Shown: positions 10,201 through 16,400, counted from the first letter of the stretch. The stretch: DNA of 18,116 nt from CAVHIG01 sp963636105 (GCA_963636105.1 CAVHIG010000042.1:1-18116), one strand, 5' to 3'. The notes: generated by a model from the sequence alone, not told the origin. Translations and numbers: made by a program.

Positions 10201-10210
10201 ACTTTTGCAC
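1250..10210 (-). CDS. Giant secreted SLH-anchored surface protein with Calx-beta, CARDB and Big_2 domains, 2986 aa
   Basis: The chosen start is GTG at 10208-10210, because AAAGGAG (10218-10224) sits 7 nt before it. An in-frame TTG 10 codons upstream would lie on the far side of that site. Residues 1-27 are a signal peptide (QKSLR, hydrophobic core, AFA before Asp28). An acidic Gly/Ser/Asp tract follows to about 110. A Calx-beta-like domain (about 130-190 and 392-450) is split by roughly 200 residues of acidic Ser/Asp sequence. A second Calx-beta is at 454-562 (TTDGTAEAGNDFSGVGAKLYF). Residues 563-1480 are beta-rich and not assigned. At 1483-1742 there are Gly-rich amphipathic strands, then a helical stretch to about 1835. 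At 1845-2400 repeated strand motifs resemble a beta-propeller. CARDB-like domains follow (2411-2500, 2524-2630), then Big_2 (2647-2733), a Ser/Thr/Asp linker and three SLH repeats (2803-2986). The SLH repeats should bind secondary wall polymer. The function is probably adhesion or scaffolding; no catalytic motif was recognised. The reading frame is intact over 9 kb. Confidence 0.93.
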   Translation of the reverse strand: MQKSLRTCVAALLACIMVLEIPLFAFADTAAGITGDTAGVQTEEQLGNSGDEQGSDDTEAAGTDNQDSQGTDTEGAGSAEGAGAVDGSVAGAGAGDNLSQLDLSELLTQLEQTEADGSSPRPLPVPDAVKDGNYFFIASGSYSISEQSSQKLYIPIQRTGDLSQEASITLKLIDVTSHKGVNYKAEIYNENVEGIAEYGDVSMVDLIKENTDTTYESSGITDEELNELIKENGGAIEVLDTGGNVVGKLKSDALSKDTSSESGDSLSASKDTSSGAQLAAEDSNENSEAAENQTASDSSDEALQQSDDSSDEALQQSDDDPDTKVDSKIQLTGTGNPLKDARNEYTGVVSDRQELIQGSSLNSDSEDSDTAQLAADSADEDSETGAIEDEFIGTEYTLSFAPGEDAKYLVITPLYSAKAEGDSVLQLMLRDPSDDFAIEESTRSSYVTITDCDTLEEAYISIADSEIYVTGDKAEVTVTRSGAVNKMLCVTMTTTDGTAEAGNDFSGVGAKLYFPMGISKRTVEIPVGHGTEEKTFTVQISNPVDCSIVNASAEVTISSYADSDVAELEDSKDKIDSRALDNSGTVAYDSSYIGGSYDLSKGELLGNSWYNSDMGYFVGSGVGQDDDTWAGGKFKLEDGFLYDGVRVTTSLESKSPSWGVENVGLQNSGATEYDTAVNKGTSQRDAYAIYNDTDRYNEWVIDMVYGSAEAPDTVTAMTLTSSAHGRTMRILSVEAIKRSFTFKLEAAATPKTIYTNVADGKTYSGLSFENATDAETQKYQKVILNSNLTDTSYTVKSGQNFAVSAIGTEYAKLVGIDAVRADGKTYRIANVDPNTRTCVIEANSDTIKALAMNDFVTWSTEKVTVGTNAERDGDSTKTTKNSYSGTIKIRPVFEYIDAAVQINSTDSGYFTVNGMVYSTSQEVTKHLGDKLNISTTVTAPNTTALGISYSQAQSKGTAITKSGTENYLNTTEDGTYTYTYLIDQKYNVIEPTFNQVANTVKVRVAKSELAYFDTSKGFLATAVATREEDGDDYVYTAYSDVKANDIIQLYAYAKNDTTALLWKDEKTSDTYSGNVFYIIADPSADKNVIRLSADTDASTHSDYTFSGTIITNVMNLSTGNAVENTSMYASKAIVALSMQGALTGETGEFSIDPFYAKGGTKVRYAVTYNGGTELKEIALPAADTKGKLVNYHKLDGTAATTVAIPVTSDYISVSEYSLSGAHVTGVDVAQEKLYVTTAAVLEMNGKKTVLQAYVHDGDSYELNGTTYTEKVTEVNFLFIDPKTNTVHGQCPATKAAATDAQSANLPEGTSLWSFTFDKFAADQAGTDGINYNYGDVLYVQIISDKKLVDTADADDSDNGIPMQYKPVSTGYSVISDNEYEAQEFNMDPPLDAASMMSGANLQDETRASYGQFPFLGEINFVAAVIAKVVATVNKREQQDLRSMLEDFADEDDLDDDDDSRSSIASLQGIVSDAKHVQVTIVMFTKQLPYGGTRLLLGARISVGTSNFEKVVNPYQNATMASSFYETVEAKVTKYDVKNVTKPHTMLKNMKMAGAYAQVALQVGLYLDFGYMELETTKDDGTTEYSHSIVLLGGGAFIGGSVSVTSFVQTMIYCVPCYFGLNAGVNATIFLGISADPKKTLDNYLGSGDMGDLSFNIEWLTKVYVSGYAGVGMIGALGVRGTVTLSVEVGASNKMAEWYPNVGESWGLLSTFTLSGSIDFFGMSIPLGSFSWALPGAQGYYGYFKEVRMANNVIYYVNEAINDLIEDGEDGKLYGAIEVCKLKIAALEKKIDSHECTAEEIADSTKLLRDFAYHNDILGVVDYVKSTMYTVSGLARLTDDAETSELFYIPERTDSEWVAGEGASLEGAYGFVKETEIVSNAYSQPSTKLISLGGNKMLMVYIDTDTRRDASQQAVLKYTVYDSATGKFTLPEVIQSDGTGDTTPNLCDAGDYIMVSWSSADPVKYKALTEEDLKDPTKIMSCYEIYTVLFDKSTLAFGDIEQLTDDEYCDSTPQGIYDSKSSDRVVLYLKSAPDTDAEASYEEYTDQKMTNKVLDYINPYSKNVYTVVMYMLYDASKNDWARDYYYDNEMTFEATKDKTAKEVEADYIAKWKGQRFLPSVLADEDGQNDPAITDLTVTLGYNGIGAYAYTVDMDYDSDTTEDKELYIQFYNFEKHKTYVPIRLTDDAFAQSMPQFVRNDENTYLFWLEGTDTLKYINVSQLLKAKYEVEITADGKTTTETYYIVQPDGTFADGYDIEANIVDNYGYEDDGAMDNIGTYQVFTDANDDLYVLWTRTEDRDIEKLTDIYTPAAREIYATAMVKESDLNETVEGARKDTADATITHARWSKPYQLTTSGKTNDGVAAALDADGNLILAYNQYTVEYNYGYDQDVEGEMYNTSPITLMAARLEPIGSLEATKILVSDETPMAGDTITVGIGLENAGLTAVRGASVEVWTYKDGKRIAKVHSEEISDTILVNTRRTFTFEMTVPADYEGMQLVCVTKEKNKSMAGGYYPEQEFFSEPFEKKADLAVEIVSAKQNGDAFDITYTVTNNGNDYAAKDTTAQIHLATLYGNAKDKYGVDSTLLVKQGVTGVAPATSETFTETVVIPSSVFKYCGYDQINAYIVEPDGESVAYASSDNTDDAVYIMQEAPLNFTVNGGEAITLKVGATKTLAATYEGVAFLKSNANVVYTVADTSVATVENGVLKAVGEGATTVTATLLPYGTQASVDLTVTNKSSGHSGSHSSSGKTDSTSKDESDKTDGTDASGNTDGATDGEVPVEPTPGEGGNASYTDCKHDGTCPITKYEDATVNAWYHDAVHYVLDEGLMNGVSKEDFAPSDETTRAMVATILNRIDGETAAKVAASFDDITKDSYYENAVNWAEENGIVTGYSDREFAPNDDVTREQMVAMLYRYAKYKGIDTSAAEKSDISAYSDAGSISAYALTAMKWAYGAGVIKGRSAETLAPKANITRAEIAQIIKNYVSVFQK
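9258..9323 (-). repeat. Two 33-bp tandem repeats inside the giant gene
   Basis: Positions 9258-9290 and 9291-9323 differ at only three bases and encode the 11-residue unit SSDEALQQSDD twice. They lie in the acidic insert that splits the first Calx-beta-like domain, so the insert probably grows and shrinks by in-frame slippage. Confidence 0.85.
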
Positions 10211-10217
10211 GTTTTTT

Positions 10218-10224
10218 CTCCTTT
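10218..10224 (-). promoter_or_regulatory. Ribosome binding site that fixes the GTG start of the giant gene
   Basis: AAAGGAG on the minus strand is separated from GTG (10208-10210) by 7 nt. The upstream in-frame TTG at 10238-10240 would translate through this site and would put a charged stretch in front of the signal peptide, so the GTG start is preferred. Confidence 0.8.
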
Positions 10225-10233
10225 CTATATCTG

Positions 10234-10286
10234 CTGCCAAGGTGGCAGTGGTTGTCTTTTGGGGTGGTTTTCTTTTGGGGTGGTTT
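10234..10286 (-). repeat. Leader of the giant gene: small hairpin plus 16-bp direct repeats
   Basis: CTGCCA and TGGCAG (10234-10248) form a 6-bp hairpin about 10 nt upstream of the ribosome site. Next to it a 16-bp unit is repeated exactly (10255-10270 and 10271-10286; TCTTTTGGGGTGGTTT on the plus strand, so A/C-rich in the message). A partial third copy may precede it. They may lie in the 5' untranslated leader, but no promoter was found to confirm that. Confidence 0.7.
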
Positions 10287-10352
10287 TCTTCAGCAGTATT
10301 CCGGTCTCAACTACCTGCCGAATCAGCAGTTGGCCTTTGGCTGTTAGCTTTG

Positions 10353-10428
10353 GCTGTTGGCTCTTAATATAATATGAAGCTTTTCGGCCCAGCCGAAAAG
10401 CTACCGAACACTAGCCGCCAACAGCTAA
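10353..10428. repeat. Nested inverted repeats between the giant gene and the toxin-antitoxin module
   Basis: The inner hairpin is perfect: AGCTTTTCGGC (10378-10388) and GCCGAAAAGCT (10392-10402) with a CCA loop. Outside it, GCTGTTGGC (10353-10361) pairs with GCCAACAGC (10417-10425). A second near copy of the outer arm (GCTGTTAGC) lies just to the left at 10340-10348. No T-run follows on either strand. Its role is unknown; it could be a regulatory leader structure or a mobile repeat remnant. Confidence 0.65.
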
Positions 10429-10578
10429 TTTCTCAACCGTCAAATCTACCTTTCATTGTACTCCCGTACACCCACAAAATCAACAAAAAACCATCACCTT
10501 TGTGTTGTTTTTTTGTAAAAAATGTAAACCCGCCACAGGGTCGCAGAAAGCTGCACGGCCGGCTGCCAAAAGCTAAAA

Positions 10579-10619
10579 AATGGCGCCTGCGGTAATAAAT
10601 CTTCACCGCAGCCGCCATT
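10579..10619 (-). terminator. Rho-independent terminator reading leftward
   Basis: AATGGCGCCTGCGGT (10579-10593) pairs with ACCGCAGCCGCCATT (10605-10619), 15 bp with one mismatch and an 11-nt loop. On the minus strand the stem is followed by a run of six T (including stem end) and TAGC. It therefore stops minus-strand transcription, yet no minus-strand gene ends nearby: the next genes to the right are the plus-strand module, and beyond it a truncated minus-strand gene (12005-12704). It may be that gene's original terminator. Confidence 0.72.
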
Positions 10620-10636
10620 CCCGGAACACGCTCCAC

Positions 10637-10692
10637 TTGACAAACTAATACCGTAATATTATAATACGGATATAACTAATACTACAGTATTA
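10637..10692 (+). promoter_or_regulatory. Consensus promoter with tandem operator-like repeats for the toxin-antitoxin-like operon
   Basis: TTGACA (10637-10642), a 17-bp spacer and TATAAT (10660-10665) match the vegetative sigma consensus exactly. AACTAATAC occurs at 10643-10651 and again at 10674-10682, 31 bp apart (about three helical turns). A near-perfect palindrome with ends CCGTA and TACGG (10651-10669) covers the -10. A second dyad, TAATAC-TACA-GTATTA, lies at 10677-10692. This arrangement is what an autoregulating Xre antitoxin would need. A strong ribosome site (GGGAGG) follows, 7 nt before the ATG. Confidence 0.85.
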
Positions 10693-10707
10693 CTTTGGGA
10701 GGCACCT

Positions 10708-11409
10708 ATGCAGCAATCTATAGTTATCTACCACGGTTCCCAGCAAATCGTTGAGGTACCGAAGTTCGGTACCGGGAAAAAATACAATGACTACGGACAG
10801 GGTTTTTACTGCACAGAAAGCAGTGAGCTTGCAAAGGAATGGGCCTGTCCTGTTAAGAATGACGGCTATTCAAACAAATATAATCTATCCCTTGACGGCC
10901 TGAATGTAATGCACCTTACAAAAGGAGATTTCAACATTCTGAACTGGCTTGCCGTTTTGCTCGCTCACAGAAAGTTTGACATTACTTCTCCTATAGGCAG
11001 CAATGCCCGAGAGTTCATTTTGAATCGCTTTATGCCGATGACAGCCGATATCGATGTAATGATAGGTTATCGTGCCGATGACTCATATTTCTCCTTTGCT
11101 GAGGATTTTGTGAACAACACAATCTCTTTGCGAGACCTGGATATGGCAATGAGACTCGGCACACTGGGAGAACAGGTCGTGCTGCTTTCAGAGCGCGCCT
11201 TTGATCGCATTGAATTTGCAGGCTACGAAATCGCCGACTATCGTGAGTATTACTTCAAGCGGGCCAAGCGAGACCAAAGCGCGCGAGCCGCCTACGCAAA
11301 CCGCAAAAAAGATTTGAAGCAGCTCATGAACGATATTTTTATTCTGGATATTATAAGAGAGGATATGAAAAATGACGATCCACGCCTACAATCAGCTATA
11401 TCTGAGTAA
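10708..11409 (+). CDS. DUF3990-like protein, putative ADP-ribosyltransferase-fold toxin, 233 aa
   Basis: The start ATG at 10708 follows GGGAGG with good spacing. The N-terminus reads IYHGS with His9, followed by NDYGQGFYCT (Tyr29, Tyr34) and AKEWA. This is the pattern of DUF3990 proteins, which have been placed in the ADP-ribosyltransferase superfamily with a His-Tyr-Glu-type active site. A possible third motif is LGEQVVLLSERAF near residue 155. There is no signal peptide or membrane segment, so it acts in the cytoplasm. The C-terminus is basic and helical (residues 185-225). The gene overlaps the next gene by 38 bp and shares its operator-controlled promoter, the layout of a toxin-antitoxin pair with the toxin first. 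The toxin role is inferred from this context and the family; the substrate is unknown. Confidence 0.8.
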   Translation: MQQSIVIYHGSQQIVEVPKFGTGKKYNDYGQGFYCTESSELAKEWACPVKNDGYSNKYNLSLDGLNVMHLTKGDFNILNWLAVLLAHRKFDITSPIGSNAREFILNRFMPMTADIDVMIGYRADDSYFSFAEDFVNNTISLRDLDMAMRLGTLGEQVVLLSERAFDRIEFAGYEIADYREYYFKRAKRDQSARAAYANRKKDLKQLMNDIFILDIIREDMKNDDPRLQSAISE

Positions 11410-12004
11410 AGCTTCCCGTGCGGTCGGCAATATGCTCCATGACGCAGTCATCGGTTTCGGAATGAACGGCGAAGATTTCCTGCAGCGCTTTATTCAGTCC
11501 GGCATTGCGGAAGGAATAGAAAGCGGCAATCCCAAATATATTGCGGGCAAAAGCGGACTGGAGCTTTTTTTAGATGTGATGGAAAAAACCGGCGACAAAG
11601 TCTATGATGCAGAGCTTATCGAAAGCTACGAAAGAAGTCCCGTATACTGGCTAGGCTGGATGCTGACGCATTATCAATGGTACAGCGGCCGCACATTCAG
11701 GAGTATCTTAGAGACGGTTCCCTACAGCGAACTTCTCGGACTTTACAAGACACTTCACGAAGCAGACATCGAAAAGAGCTGTGAAGTCCTCGATGCTCAC
11801 TTCAAAAAAAGTGAAAGCAAGCTGAAGGCAATACGAAAGCACTGCGGATTGACGCAGGCAGAGCTTGCCCATACATCCGGCGTTTCTCTCAATACCATCC
11901 GCGCTTACGAGCAAAAAAACAAAGACCTTGACAAAGCGCAATCCGATATACTGCTGCGCCTCGCCAAAGCCCTGAAGTGCGATATAAGTGAATTGCTGAA
12001 CTGA
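11372..12004 (+). CDS. Xre-family antitoxin or autorepressor with extra N-terminal domain, 210 aa
   Basis: The ATG at 11372 lies inside the end of the toxin-like gene (38-bp overlap, different frame), with GAGAGG about 10 nt upstream. Residues 1-140 form a helical domain without recognised motifs (AYNQLYLSKASRAVGNMLHD at the start) that presumably binds the partner protein. Residues 147-210 are a helix-turn-helix of the Xre/HTH_3 type (LKAIRKHCGLTQAELAHTSG, then SLNTIRAYEQ). The protein is probably both antitoxin and repressor of the promoter at 10637-10665. Such HTH proteins are repeatedly found beside DUF3990 genes in Clostridia, to my knowledge. No terminator was seen after the stop codon. 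Confidence 0.82.
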   Translation: MTIHAYNQLYLSKASRAVGNMLHDAVIGFGMNGEDFLQRFIQSGIAEGIESGNPKYIAGKSGLELFLDVMEKTGDKVYDAELIESYERSPVYWLGWMLTHYQWYSGRTFRSILETVPYSELLGLYKTLHEADIEKSCEVLDAHFKKSESKLKAIRKHCGLTQAELAHTSGVSLNTIRAYEQKNKDLDKAQSDILLRLAKALKCDISELLN

Positions 12005-12704
12005 ATAAACCCGCATCGCTCATCAGCCCACAGTGCTCCCAATAGCAAAGGCTGCCGTCCCGCCGCCGAATAGTAAAATCCGGCACAAGCAGCCACTTGA
12101 GTCCCTGCTTATCCCCACTCCATCCGCTGCTTTCAATCCCGCAAATCCTGCGATTATCACATTCTGTCTTTCTGCCGGCGGCATTTTTCCGTAGCGGCTT
12201 TTCGCCGCGGCGTGCATTGCTTCCACTTTTTCCTTTATTTGCTCTGCGTAAACTGCCTAGTTCCTCGCAAAGCTCCTCGTACGCCGCCACGCCTGCGATG
12301 TCCGTAAGGCCCAAAGCAATTTCCGCTTCTGTCGGAATGAAAAACAGCTTCTCAGGCAGCTCGCGATAGGTTTGCGGCAATGCTTTTATGATATTTCCCG
12401 GTATTATCTCCTCGTACTTTGCGGAAAAGCGCTCCAGGGCCGCAATATTTTTTTCAAGCAGGCCGGCTTCAGCTTCCAGGTATTTTTTTCGCATAAGGCT
12501 GTGCAGAAGGTCCGGCCTCTTTGTGAGACGTATCTTTGTTTCATTGCCATTTGCGTCCCTCGTATAGCAGATTAAATACGTGCGGCCGTATTGTCTGTCA
12601 GGTACGATGCTGCCTTTAAGGCCGGCCGCTATGTATTTATTGACTTTTTCCCTTCTTTCTTTTAATTCCTTTAGCAAATTTGTAAACTCAAAGTCTGCGT
12701 ACAT
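12005..12704 (-). pseudogene. 3'-truncated and internally damaged gene of unknown function
   Basis: The start is intact (ATG complementary to 12702-12704, with AGGAGAG just before it) and a strong promoter lies upstream. The first ~150 residues look normal: a basic helical start (LLKELKERREKVNKYIAAGL), then YLICYTRDANGNETKIRL and KKLF-like helical regions. After about residue 152 the sequence becomes low in quality and a different frame looks better (AEQIKEKVEAMHAAAKSRYG on the minus strand near 12180-12245), indicating a frameshift. A recognisable end, PDFTIRRRDGSLCYWEHCGLM, returns near 12015-12095; PDF..-rich and YWEH motifs of this kind occur near the C-terminus of uncharacterised Clostridia proteins with a nuclease-like look. 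The frame then reads into the complement of the antitoxin gene, so the true 3' end is missing. The breakpoint is between 12004 and about 12015. Confidence 0.7.
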
Positions 12705-12784
12705 ATCTCTCCTCTCGCGGCCGCCCTTGCCTCTTCCGATGCCTCCCTTACTGATTTCGTAGAAAATCCTGTAATTTTTACTAA

Positions 12785-12813
12785 ATTATACAACAAGCAG
12801 CCGCTCTTTTCAA
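12785..12813 (-). promoter_or_regulatory. Strong promoter of the truncated minus-strand gene
   Basis: On the minus strand TTGAAA (12808-12813, five of six) is followed by a 17-bp spacer and TATAAT (12785-12790, six of six). Transcription would start near 12778, leaving a leader of about 75 nt before the ATG at 12704. Because the gene has lost its 3' end, transcripts from here would run antisense into the plus-strand operon. Confidence 0.75.
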
Positions 12814-12957
12814 CCACTATATTATATTTTTTGCATTTTTTTCTATTACTTATTTAAAAATTCCAGTTTTGTTGCCCCCTCATTTTTTTACCGCCATCAT
12901 TTCTTTCAAATGGTAGTGCAATTATTTCGTGCAAACGCCCGCTTTCAAAAACTTTGA

Positions 12958-13173
12958 CTAAAAGAGTTGGATGAGGTAGAGAATATGGCTCATCGCAGGA
13001 GGATTTGTAGGGAACAAATCTGATTCTTGGGTGAAAATGGAATTGATGATCTTGTGGAATTTGATTCCCTCATAAACATAAATCCGAAGCAGAATAACCG
13101 TTCAATATATGTTGAGGATGGATCCAGAAGAAACAGAATTTTGGAGGTAGTAGCAAAATGGATAATACTATAA
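12958..13173 (+). pseudogene. Remnant of a plus-strand gene, C-terminal part
   Basis: One frame reads LKELDEVENMAHRRRICREQ, meets a TGA at 13021-13023, and continues in the same frame with FLGENGIDDLVEFDSL and INPKQNNRSIYVEDGSRRN to a TAA at 13171-13173. The composition and the overlap with the next start codon (13158) look like a real gene tail. The upstream part is missing: a stop directly precedes the readable section and the 250 bp before it are AT-rich and show nothing. I do not recognise the family. Confidence 0.5.
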
Positions 13174-13492
13174 ATAAAAAATGCCGCCACCGCCGCCACC
13201 GCCGATCCTAAGCTGCTGCCTCTGGCCGAAAGATGGCCGGATATGAGTCTTGCGGAGCAGCTTGCAAATATCGGAAGTGGATTCGGCAGAACCGCAAGTC
13301 GGAAGCGAATTCGGCCGAGCCGCAAAGAGGAAAGAAAAGGGCAAACGCGAAAAGGAGCTCAAATTCTTCGAAAAAGGACTTGAGCTCCTGGACATGTCTA
13401 TTGCAAGCGCCGCGAACAAAATGGCTCAGCACCCCGGAATTTTCAGAGAGCTTGCCCGCCAACCCGCATCTACCGTTTCTCGGATGCTTTAA
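13158..13492 (+). pseudogene. Frameshifted small gene of the 'SLAEQLANIGSE' hypothetical family
   Basis: The start ATG at 13158 has GGAGG about 10 nt upstream. Two lesions break it. First, an A6 run near 13175-13181 appears to hold one extra A. Second, a 28-bp tandem duplication (13273-13300 and 13301-13328) shifts the frame by one. Joining the three frames gives MSLAEQLANIGS, then EFGRAAKRKEKGK, then ELKFFEKGLELLDMSIASA. This resembles a conserved ~100-residue hypothetical protein of Clostridia that starts its core with MSLAEQLANIGSEVGRA and has a helix ELLDLTI; its function is unknown. The tail (RELARQPASTVSRML) no longer fits the family and meets the stop of the protease gene (13489), so the 3' end is lost as well. 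A GCC/ACC triplet repeat sits at 13183-13203. Confidence 0.6.
13273..13328. repeat. Imperfect 28-bp tandem duplication causing a frameshift
   Basis: Units 13273-13300 and 13301-13328 match at 21 of the first 25 positions. The unit length of 28 is not a multiple of three, and removing one unit restores continuity between the frame of MSLAEQLANIGS and that of AKRKEKGKREKELKFF. The four differences show the duplication is not recent. Confidence 0.75.
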
Positions 13493-16400
13493 ACTCCGAG
13501 AAGCTTTTCATATATTCTCTGCACAAGCACTGCGGTCTCGGCGCGGCTGGTCAGGCTTTGAGGGCAGAAACTGCCATTGTCATAGCCCTCGAGCAGGTCG
13601 TGCTCACTCGCCCAGTACACCGCTTCATCCGCGTAAGCCGATATTTCCTCCGTATCCGCATATGTCTCATGTACATAAACCGCGGTATCCAGCCCTCTGT
13701 ATTTTGCGTAGCGATATATCATAGCCGCCGCCTGCTCGCGCGTAATAGTCGCATCAGGCGCAAAGCTCGTCTCCGTCACGCCGTTTATAAGGCCCACGCC
13801 CGCGGCCCATGCCACAGCCTCGCTGTAGTACGTGCCTGCCTTCACATCTGTAAATTTTGACATATATTGCAAGCGCAAACTATCTCCCGCTGCTTCTTTC
13901 GACCCGCCTGAATTCTCCTTCGAATTCCCGCCTGCATTCTCCTTCGAATTCCCGCCTGCGCTTCCATTTAAGAATATCTCTTGTCCTATGCTGGAAAGCT
14001 CTGTTTTATCTGATTCTACTGCAGAACCGGCCACCAGCTCTGATCCGGCAGAAGCTCCATAGTAGCTTGCCGAGCCAGCCGCAACTGACTTCTCGCTAGA
14101 ACCCACCAGCTCAGATCCGGCAGAACTTTCCTCCGAACCCGACAACGCCGCATCGCAGGCTATTCGGTAGAGTATGGTTGCAAACATCGCACGGCTGAGC
14201 TTTTCGCCCGGCGCAAATTCCGTATCTGAGATGCCGCGCATTATGCCCTTTTGGCTCACGAATTGTACTGCTTCGTAGTACCAGATTGCCTCCGAGACAT
14301 CCGAATATTTCATAAGTTCTGCGACGTCATTGTTTTCCTCTGCATTTTCGTCCGCGGAAACGTCGGGGGTCACCGCCGCATCCGGGCTTACTGTCACATC
14401 GGAGCCTCCCGCGCTGCCGCTACCGCCAGCCGAGCTGCCTCCACCGGAGCCGGAACCGCCTCCGGAACCGCCACCGGAGCCACCTGACCCACTAGAACCG
14501 CCGGAGCTACCTGAACCGCTACCTGAGCTATTTGCTTCATACACTGCTTCGACAATGAGGTCACTTGCCGGCATGGCGCTTGGAAGGTTTCTCCATTGCT
14601 TGAAAGTGTATCCACTTTTCTCCGGAGCTGTCGGCGCTGTGATTTTGTCACCATACTTTATGCTGGCAGTCGTATACAGCTTGGCATCCACCATGTATTT
14701 TATCGTGTAAGTATTTGCGCTCCATACGGCATAAAGTGTGATATTGGCGTCTGCGCTGTAGGTACCGCCTTTTTCATATTGGGCTTTCGCAGCTTTAGGA
14801 TCCGCAGCCCAGCCGAGGAAGGTATATCCTGTTCTTTCAGGCACTGCTTCCGTAAGCGTGAGCACTTCGCCTGCTTGCTTGGTCTGTGTACTTGGCGCAT
14901 TGCTTCCGCCGTTTGCGTCATAAGTCACTATATACCCGATTCTGGCGAGTGTCTCCTCATGTGGCGCTCCGCAGGCCGAGCAGGTGTATTTTATGTAACC
15001 GTCTTCGGTCGCGGTCGGGTTTTTTCTTTCCTTTTCTATATAGCTATGCGCCGCAGCGCCGAGTGTCATTTTTTGGCCGTTTATCCAGGCATCAAAGGAA
15101 ATTGCGCATTTCGGTGTCTCGCCCTCATTGGAGGTATCCCCACACAGGTCGCTCTGCGTCATGTCCTCTGTCAGGGTGGCATCGTCGGAGTTCTGTCCTT
15201 CTGTGCCTGATCCGCCTGTCGATGCTGTGGCTTTGCCCGCGCCGTAGCTGGCTGTCGACACATCTATGTCTGCCGCTGTAACTGCGGATTTGCCCGAAGC
15301 TGCCTCAGCCAATTCGACCGATTTTGCGACTTCAGCTTCTTCACTGGATACGGATATTCTGTATATGCCGTCATCCGGCACTGTAGCCTGCACTGCGTAG
15401 AGCAGCTTTGCGGCTTCTGTAGAGCTTTCCTGCAGGCCGCTTTGTCCGTCAGCTGAACCGCCCGAGCTTCCGGCTTCCGGTGCCTCGGCTGATTTTGTCT
15501 TTAGAGTAAGCGAGAAGGTATCTCCCGCCTCAAGCCCCGCAAGCTCTGTCAGATTGATATCTATCGTAAGCAAAGAAAAATTATTTGCCGAGCTTCCTCC
15601 TGTCGTATCCGTAGCTCCAGCTGTTTTCGCGGATGCTGAAGTTCCTGTTGAAGTAGTCAATGTCAAGCCGGCAGAACCGCTCGCTGTGCTTGACACAAAT
15701 AATGTGCGCACATTCGACAGCGGAGCATTTTCCGTGTCGCTTTCCCATACAAAGTATTTTTCGGAATATGTCACTCCGGCAAGCGTGCCGCTATCTGTCC
15801 CATCTTTGGCCGCGGCTCCGGCTTCATTTGCAAACGTAACCGCTATCGACGCTCCGGCAGGAATTGTTATATCCGCTTCCGTAATAGCCGAAAGCACGCT
15901 CCCCTTTTCGCTGCCGAGATCCGCATATGTGCATTTCATAAGCTTACCGGAAAAATCACTGTCAGTATTGTTGTAGACAACCGCGGAGCTTGCGGCCGAG
16001 CCCGTAGACCCCGAAGAAACAGAGTCCTCCGCCGTTTCCGCAGCCACCGGAGAAATATATATATCCGTGCCCGAAAGCAGCGTTTTCAAAGCCGCTTCTA
16101 TGTCCAGAATTCCGTAGCCGTATTTGTCATTCCAGCCTTCCTCTACCGGCTCTGTATCATTTCCGGCTTTCGTACCTGTCTCCTCAGCAAGAGCTCCAGT
16201 CATCGTATTTTCTTCTTCGCTAACCTTCCCGGCACCGGTGTCAGTTTTGACAGCTTCTTCTACAGCTGAGGCTCCATCGGTCGCTTCATTTTCTGCATCT
16301 GTTTTGGGCGCCTCCTTATATTGCGAGGAAGTCTTCAAAATTTCCTTGAAGCGCTCGGTCGTGAGGGTCGGATCCGCGCTCTTCAGCACAACCGCGGCCG

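Noticed and set aside
11889..12004. C-terminal extension of the minus-strand frame over the antitoxin gene
   Set aside because: This part is simply the complement of the antitoxin HTH region; the Cys/Leu-rich reading has no family features, so the pseudogene was ended at 12005.
12705..12957. Possible gene in the AT-rich gap right of the truncated gene
   Set aside because: All frames carry frequent stops; only the minus-strand promoter at 12785-12813 could be supported.
13183..13203. GCC/ACC triplet run as a CRISPR or regulatory repeat
   Set aside because: It is a short in-frame triplet microsatellite inside a decayed gene; there are no spacers or repeats of CRISPR size.
13477..13502. Inverted repeat TTCTCGGA / TCCGAGAA across the protease stop codon as a terminator
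   Set aside because: The stem is only 8 bp and no T-run follows on the minus strand, so terminator function is not supported.
14330..14710. Proline-rich plus-strand frame opposite the protease linker
   Set aside because: The Pro/Glu/Leu run is the complement of the Gly/Ser linker codons; no start signal or domain was seen.
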